A DNA stretch of 9,563 nucleotides from Candidatus Zixiibacteriota bacterium. Its GTDB lineage: Bacteria; Zixibacteria; MSB-5A5; JAABVY01; JAHJOQ01. This document shows positions 7,689 through 9,563 of the stretch, one piece after another. The notes below the pieces were generated by a model. It worked only from the letters and a program-made list of their open reading frames with translations. It made no database searches and was not told the origin of the DNA. Location of the stretch: NCBI GenBank assembly GCA_030631455.1, contig DAOVLC010000029.1, positions 1-9,563 of the forward strand. The letters are read 5' to 3'. Within the stretch, counting starts at the first letter, position 1; every line of letters starts with the position of its first letter. Made by a program: the position numbers and the translations under genes.

Positions 7689-7699
7689 CGTCTGCCTAC

Positions 7700-7781
7700 C
7701 CCAGGACGCTCGCTCCGCACGGGCGAGCTTGGGTTATGCAGCAACGCTGCACACCCAGTTGCATGAGCTTCAACCTCATGC
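7700..7781. repeat. cluster of three further hairpins in the intergenic region
   Basis: Three inverted repeats follow one another. First, GCTCGC 7708-7713 pairs with GCGAGC 7723-7728, with CCCA/TGGG flanks at 7700-7703 and 7730-7733. Second, TGGGT 7730-7734 with TGCAGC 7737-7742 pairs with GCTGCA 7746-7751 and ACCCA 7753-7757. Third, GCATGAG 7761-7767 pairs with CTCATGC 7775-7781. The first two share the TGGG at 7730-7733, so they may be alternative folds. The arrangement resembles a dispersed palindromic repeat or a structured RNA. No protein in this stretch looks real. Confidence 0.55.
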
Positions 7782-7906
7782 CTTACAGCCGACGTTTTCG
7801 ATTCACTCGTTCTATCTTGGATGTTTGGACTCGGCGTCGAATCTTACAGACCAATGCGAAAAAACTGACTCGATAACCGAACGAGCGAAAAAAGTGGATG
7901 GCACGA
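7782..7906. other. intergenic stretch with no gene recognised
   Basis: This is the remainder of the 369-base gap between batE and the sigma-factor gene. No RNA gene, coding frame with a ribosome site, or repeat of note was recognised. The motif GACTC occurs at 7828-7832 and 7867-7871, and its complement GAGTC occurs further on near the promoter (7941-7945, 7950-7954). Confidence 0.5.
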
Positions 7907-7935
7907 TTGACAATACGCACCGATATTCGTACATT
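7907..7935 (+). promoter_or_regulatory. sigma-70-type promoter for the sigma-factor gene
   Basis: TTGACA (7907-7912) matches the -35 consensus exactly. Seventeen bases downstream is TACATT (7930-7935), a 4 of 6 match to the -10 box. Transcription would start near 7942, giving a leader of about 35 bases to ATG 7976. Two GAGTC copies 9 bases apart (7941-7945, 7950-7954) lie at the start of that leader. A housekeeping-type promoter does not show whether the new sigma factor also controls itself. Confidence 0.6.
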
Positions 7936-7975
7936 GCAGCGAGTCGATTGAGTCACTTGAAGCCATGAGGGTGGG

Positions 7976-8506
7976 ATGAAGGAGCTTCTCGCGAGAGCAA
8001 GAGCCGGAGATAAAGCTGCCGAACAGCAGATTTTTCAGTACTTACTTGTAAGATTTGAGCTTTTCGCCAAACGTAGAATACGAGACGGGGAAACCTCGCG
8101 GGACATCGCGCAGGAAGCTTGCGTGACGGTGCTTGCGAAGTACAAGACTGAAGTATTCACAATTGGCTTTGGGCCTTGGGCTTATGGGGTTTTACGAATG
8201 AAAATCGGTAATCACATACAAAAGGCGAAGACTGAGCGGCAGAACATATCGAGCGAATCCGATGTTGACTCAATTGCCGGGCAGTCAGCCGATATCAATT
8301 GCGAACTGAAGACGAAACTGCTCGAATGCCTCAAAAAGATAAGTGATAGGAACAGCAGATACGCCCGCGTCTTGAATCTGACATATCAGGGCTTCAAGAC
8401 TGATGAGATGTGCCAGCGGCTTGGTATAACACCCGGCAATTTCTATGTGATTCTGAACCGAGGCAGGTCTATGCTGAGACTATGTCTCGATAAAGGGGAG
8501 GTGTAA
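7976..8506 (+). CDS. ECF-like RNA polymerase sigma factor
   Basis: The protein has 176 residues, the usual size of an extracytoplasmic-function sigma factor. Region 2 lies at about 20-85 and includes DIAQEACVTVLAKY (43-56), which matches the D-x-x-Q-E core-binding motif, and then GPWAYGVLRMKIGNHIQ (66-82) for promoter melting and -10 contact. A short linker follows, then region 4 at about 113-172, with a helix-turn-helix (KTDEMCQRLGITPGNFYVILNRGRSML) for -35 recognition. No region 1 or 3 is present. The ATG has GAGG at 7967-7970, 5 bases upstream. The gene is followed after 3 bases by a membrane protein with an anti-sigma-type zinc motif, which suggests that this partner holds the sigma factor at the membrane until a signal arrives. 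The ECF subgroup is not assigned. Cys in helix 4 (C146) is not a known motif. Confidence 0.88.
   Translation: MKELLARARAGDKAAEQQIFQYLLVRFELFAKRRIRDGETSRDIAQEACVTVLAKYKTEVFTIGFGPWAYGVLRMKIGNHIQKAKTERQNISSESDVDSIAGQSADINCELKTKLLECLKKISDRNSRYARVLNLTYQGFKTDEMCQRLGITPGNFYVILNRGRSMLRLCLDKGEV
8497..8503 (+). promoter_or_regulatory. strong ribosome binding site for the anti-sigma gene
   Basis: GGAGGTG lies inside the last codons of the sigma gene, 8 bases (counted from GGAGG) before ATG 8510. It is the best Shine-Dalgarno in the window and fixes the start of the next gene. Such strength may let the membrane partner be made in excess over the sigma factor. Confidence 0.75.
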
Positions 8507-8509
8507 ACG

Positions 8510-9196
8510 ATGGCAAAATGTACAGAGCCAGGAACAGGCGAGCTACTGCATGCCTACGAGGTCGGTGCGCTCTCGGAAGCCGATGTCGAGCGATTCGAGA
8601 TTCATCTGCTGCACTGCAAGGACTGTTTTGAGCAGGTGAGAGATTTTCAGCAGAAAGCGGGCCTGCTTTTCGAAGATGACGAGGTCAAGGAAGCAGTCAG
8701 GAGGATCGACAGAGCGGATTGGAAGCGAGACTCTCCGACCAGCAAGCTTAAGCGTTACCTCTGGCCACACTCGCCCTTCATCTTCAAGCCTGCCGTGGCT
8801 TATTTCCTTGTGCTGTTGTTGATAGGTCCGGCGTACCTGGGGTTGAGGCAGGGCGATCCGGATCACATAACTGAGTTTAGAACGGTTGATCTGACCGGTG
8901 TACGGAGTACAGAGGATCAAGTGCTGAGGATCAGTGGTGAACCCTGGTCAAAAGTACGCTTTTGGATTGGAAATCCCGACTCAAGCAGTGAATATCACCT
9001 CACGGTTGTCTGCTCTGAGACAGGAGATACCGTACTCGCGGTTGACGATTTCACAGGTTTCGATGAGTACGGCTTAGGTGAGATTCTTCTTTATGTTCGC
9101 AAGCTTTCACCTGGGCGATACAGGCTTACGATCGGTAGTTCAGGCGGTGGCACTGCGCCTGAAACTATTGTCTACTCCTTTGCGGTCAGGGAATAG
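8510..9196 (+). CDS. putative anti-sigma factor, zinc-finger with periplasmic domain
   Basis: The protein has 228 residues. The N-terminal cytoplasmic part has Cys4, a helix with ELLHAYEVGALSEADVERFE, and H32-x3-C36-x2-C39, the zinc-binding pattern of ZAS/zf-HC2 anti-sigma factors. A charged linker follows, then one membrane helix at about 93-111. A periplasmic domain of about 115 residues (112-228) is rich in alternating hydrophobic and polar residues and looks like a beta sandwich (SPGRYRLTIGSSGGG near its end). It is probably bound to the sigma factor encoded just upstream; the genes are 3 bases apart. The periplasmic domain is not recognised and may be the sensor. An alternative is that it acts as a zinc-dependent membrane adaptor rather than as an inhibitor. 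Confidence 0.75.
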   Translation: MAKCTEPGTGELLHAYEVGALSEADVERFEIHLLHCKDCFEQVRDFQQKAGLLFEDDEVKEAVRRIDRADWKRDSPTSKLKRYLWPHSPFIFKPAVAYFLVLLLIGPAYLGLRQGDPDHITEFRTVDLTGVRSTEDQVLRISGEPWSKVRFWIGNPDSSSEYHLTVVCSETGDTVLAVDDFTGFDEYGLGEILLYVRKLSPGRYRLTIGSSGGGTAPETIVYSFAVRE

Positions 9197-9243
9197 ACGC
9201 CAGCTGTCCATACGGTTATGTGTCAGCTGCGGCCGCTGTGGAT

Positions 9244-9563
9244 ATGAAACGTATTCTTGATACAGTCCCTATTCTGGCATGCATAGCAATCTGCATCAGT
9301 CTACATGTAGGCTGCGGCAGGCAGGATAATTCTGAGTCAACGCACCTCGACTCGGATTCGCTCAGTACCGAAGAGCTCGTTCAGAGAGCTGACTTCCTTC
9401 TCCGTACAAGCCAACCTGATTCTGCATACAAGTTGAGTGGAATAGCGGTCGAGAGGAAGATGGCTGACTACTCTGAGCCTGACTCAGTTCTGGCAGTTGC
9501 GATGGGGCAGTTGGGTAGGTATCACGCCGCGAAAAATGACATGGAGACCTCGGCTCTGTTCTA
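9244..9563 (+). CDS. putative lipoprotein with TPR-like helices (partial, runs off the right edge)
   Basis: The frame is open from ATG 9244 to the end of the window (106 full codons). The N-terminus has Lys2-Arg3, a hydrophobic core (residues 8-22) and VGC at 22-24, a likely lipobox with Cys24 as the anchored residue, although His at -3 is unusual. An Asp/Ser-rich linker follows (about 27-42), then helical sequence (ELVQRADFLLRTSQPDSAYK, then SVLAVAMGQLGRYHAAKND) with TPR-like spacing. It lies 47 bases after the anti-sigma gene, probably in the same unit. TPR proteins next to ECF sigma genes often carry a C-terminal CHAT protease-like domain, but that part would be outside the window. There is no strong Shine-Dalgarno; GTG at 9238 or 9220 are possible starts, but ATG gives the best signal peptide. 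Confidence 0.65.
   Translation, partial: MKRILDTVPILACIAICISLHVGCGRQDNSESTHLDSDSLSTEELVQRADFLLRTSQPDSAYKLSGIAVERKMADYSEPDSVLAVAMGQLGRYHAAKNDMETSALF

Noticed and set aside
7684..7968. Open frame of 94 codons in the batE to sigma-gene gap
   Set aside because: It starts with GTG inside the hairpin arm, has no ribosome site, runs through three inverted repeats and the promoter, and has no recognisable domain.
9201..9229. Two CAGCTG palindromes before the lipoprotein gene
   Set aside because: Each is only 6 bases and the sequence between and around them does not extend the pairing, so it is likely to be chance.

Overview
The window carries most of a Bat ('Bacteroides aerotolerance') operon, followed by the first part of a second transcription unit that encodes an extracytoplasmic-stress-type sigma factor. 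All genes lie on the + strand and coding density is high up to about 7606. The gene set and order (MoxR ATPase, DUF58 protein, single-pass BatD-like protein, BatA, BatB, BatC, BatD, BatE) match what is known from Bacteroidetes and related Gram-negative lineages. The moderate GC content, export signals and cytoplasmic membrane topology fit a Gram-negative member of the FCB group or a candidate phylum near it, such as Zixibacteria. That placement is an inference with low confidence, because no rRNA or other marker gene is present.

Region 1 (1-7606): the Bat operon. It enters from the left with the end of a MoxR AAA+ ATPase. Then come a DUF58 protein with an intact MIDAS (metal-ion-binding) motif and a membrane protein with one periplasmic domain and a cytoplasmic helical domain. 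Next are two membrane-anchored von Willebrand A proteins (BatA, BatB), a TPR protein with a very long Gln/Glu/Asp tract (BatC), the large multi-Ig-like BatD, and the TPR plus SH3-like BatE. Gene junctions suggest three blocks: moxR-DUF58, then mini-BatD-batA, then batB-C-D-E. Within the second and third blocks the genes overlap by 4 bases or abut. A 25-base gap and a 51-base gap separate the blocks. The 51-base gap, after batA, contains most of one arm of a strong hairpin that spans the batA stop codon. In the likely working model, MoxR remodels or activates the VWA proteins (DUF58, BatA, BatB), which assemble at the membrane with the TPR scaffolds and the periplasmic Ig-like proteins. The exact biochemical role of Bat systems is unsettled.

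Region 2 (7607-7975): non-coding. It starts with a perfect 13-bp GC-rich hairpin just after batE, the likely end of the operon transcript. Three more hairpins follow back to back up to 7781. A stretch with no gene comes next, and then a good sigma-70-type promoter at 7907-7935.

Region 3 (7976-9563): a sigma/anti-sigma cassette. It contains an ECF-like sigma factor, a single-pass membrane protein with an N-terminal HxxxCxxC zinc-finger anti-sigma motif and a periplasmic domain of about 115 residues, and the start of a putative lipoprotein with TPR-like helices that runs off the right edge. This looks like a signalling unit whose downstream partner is only partly visible.
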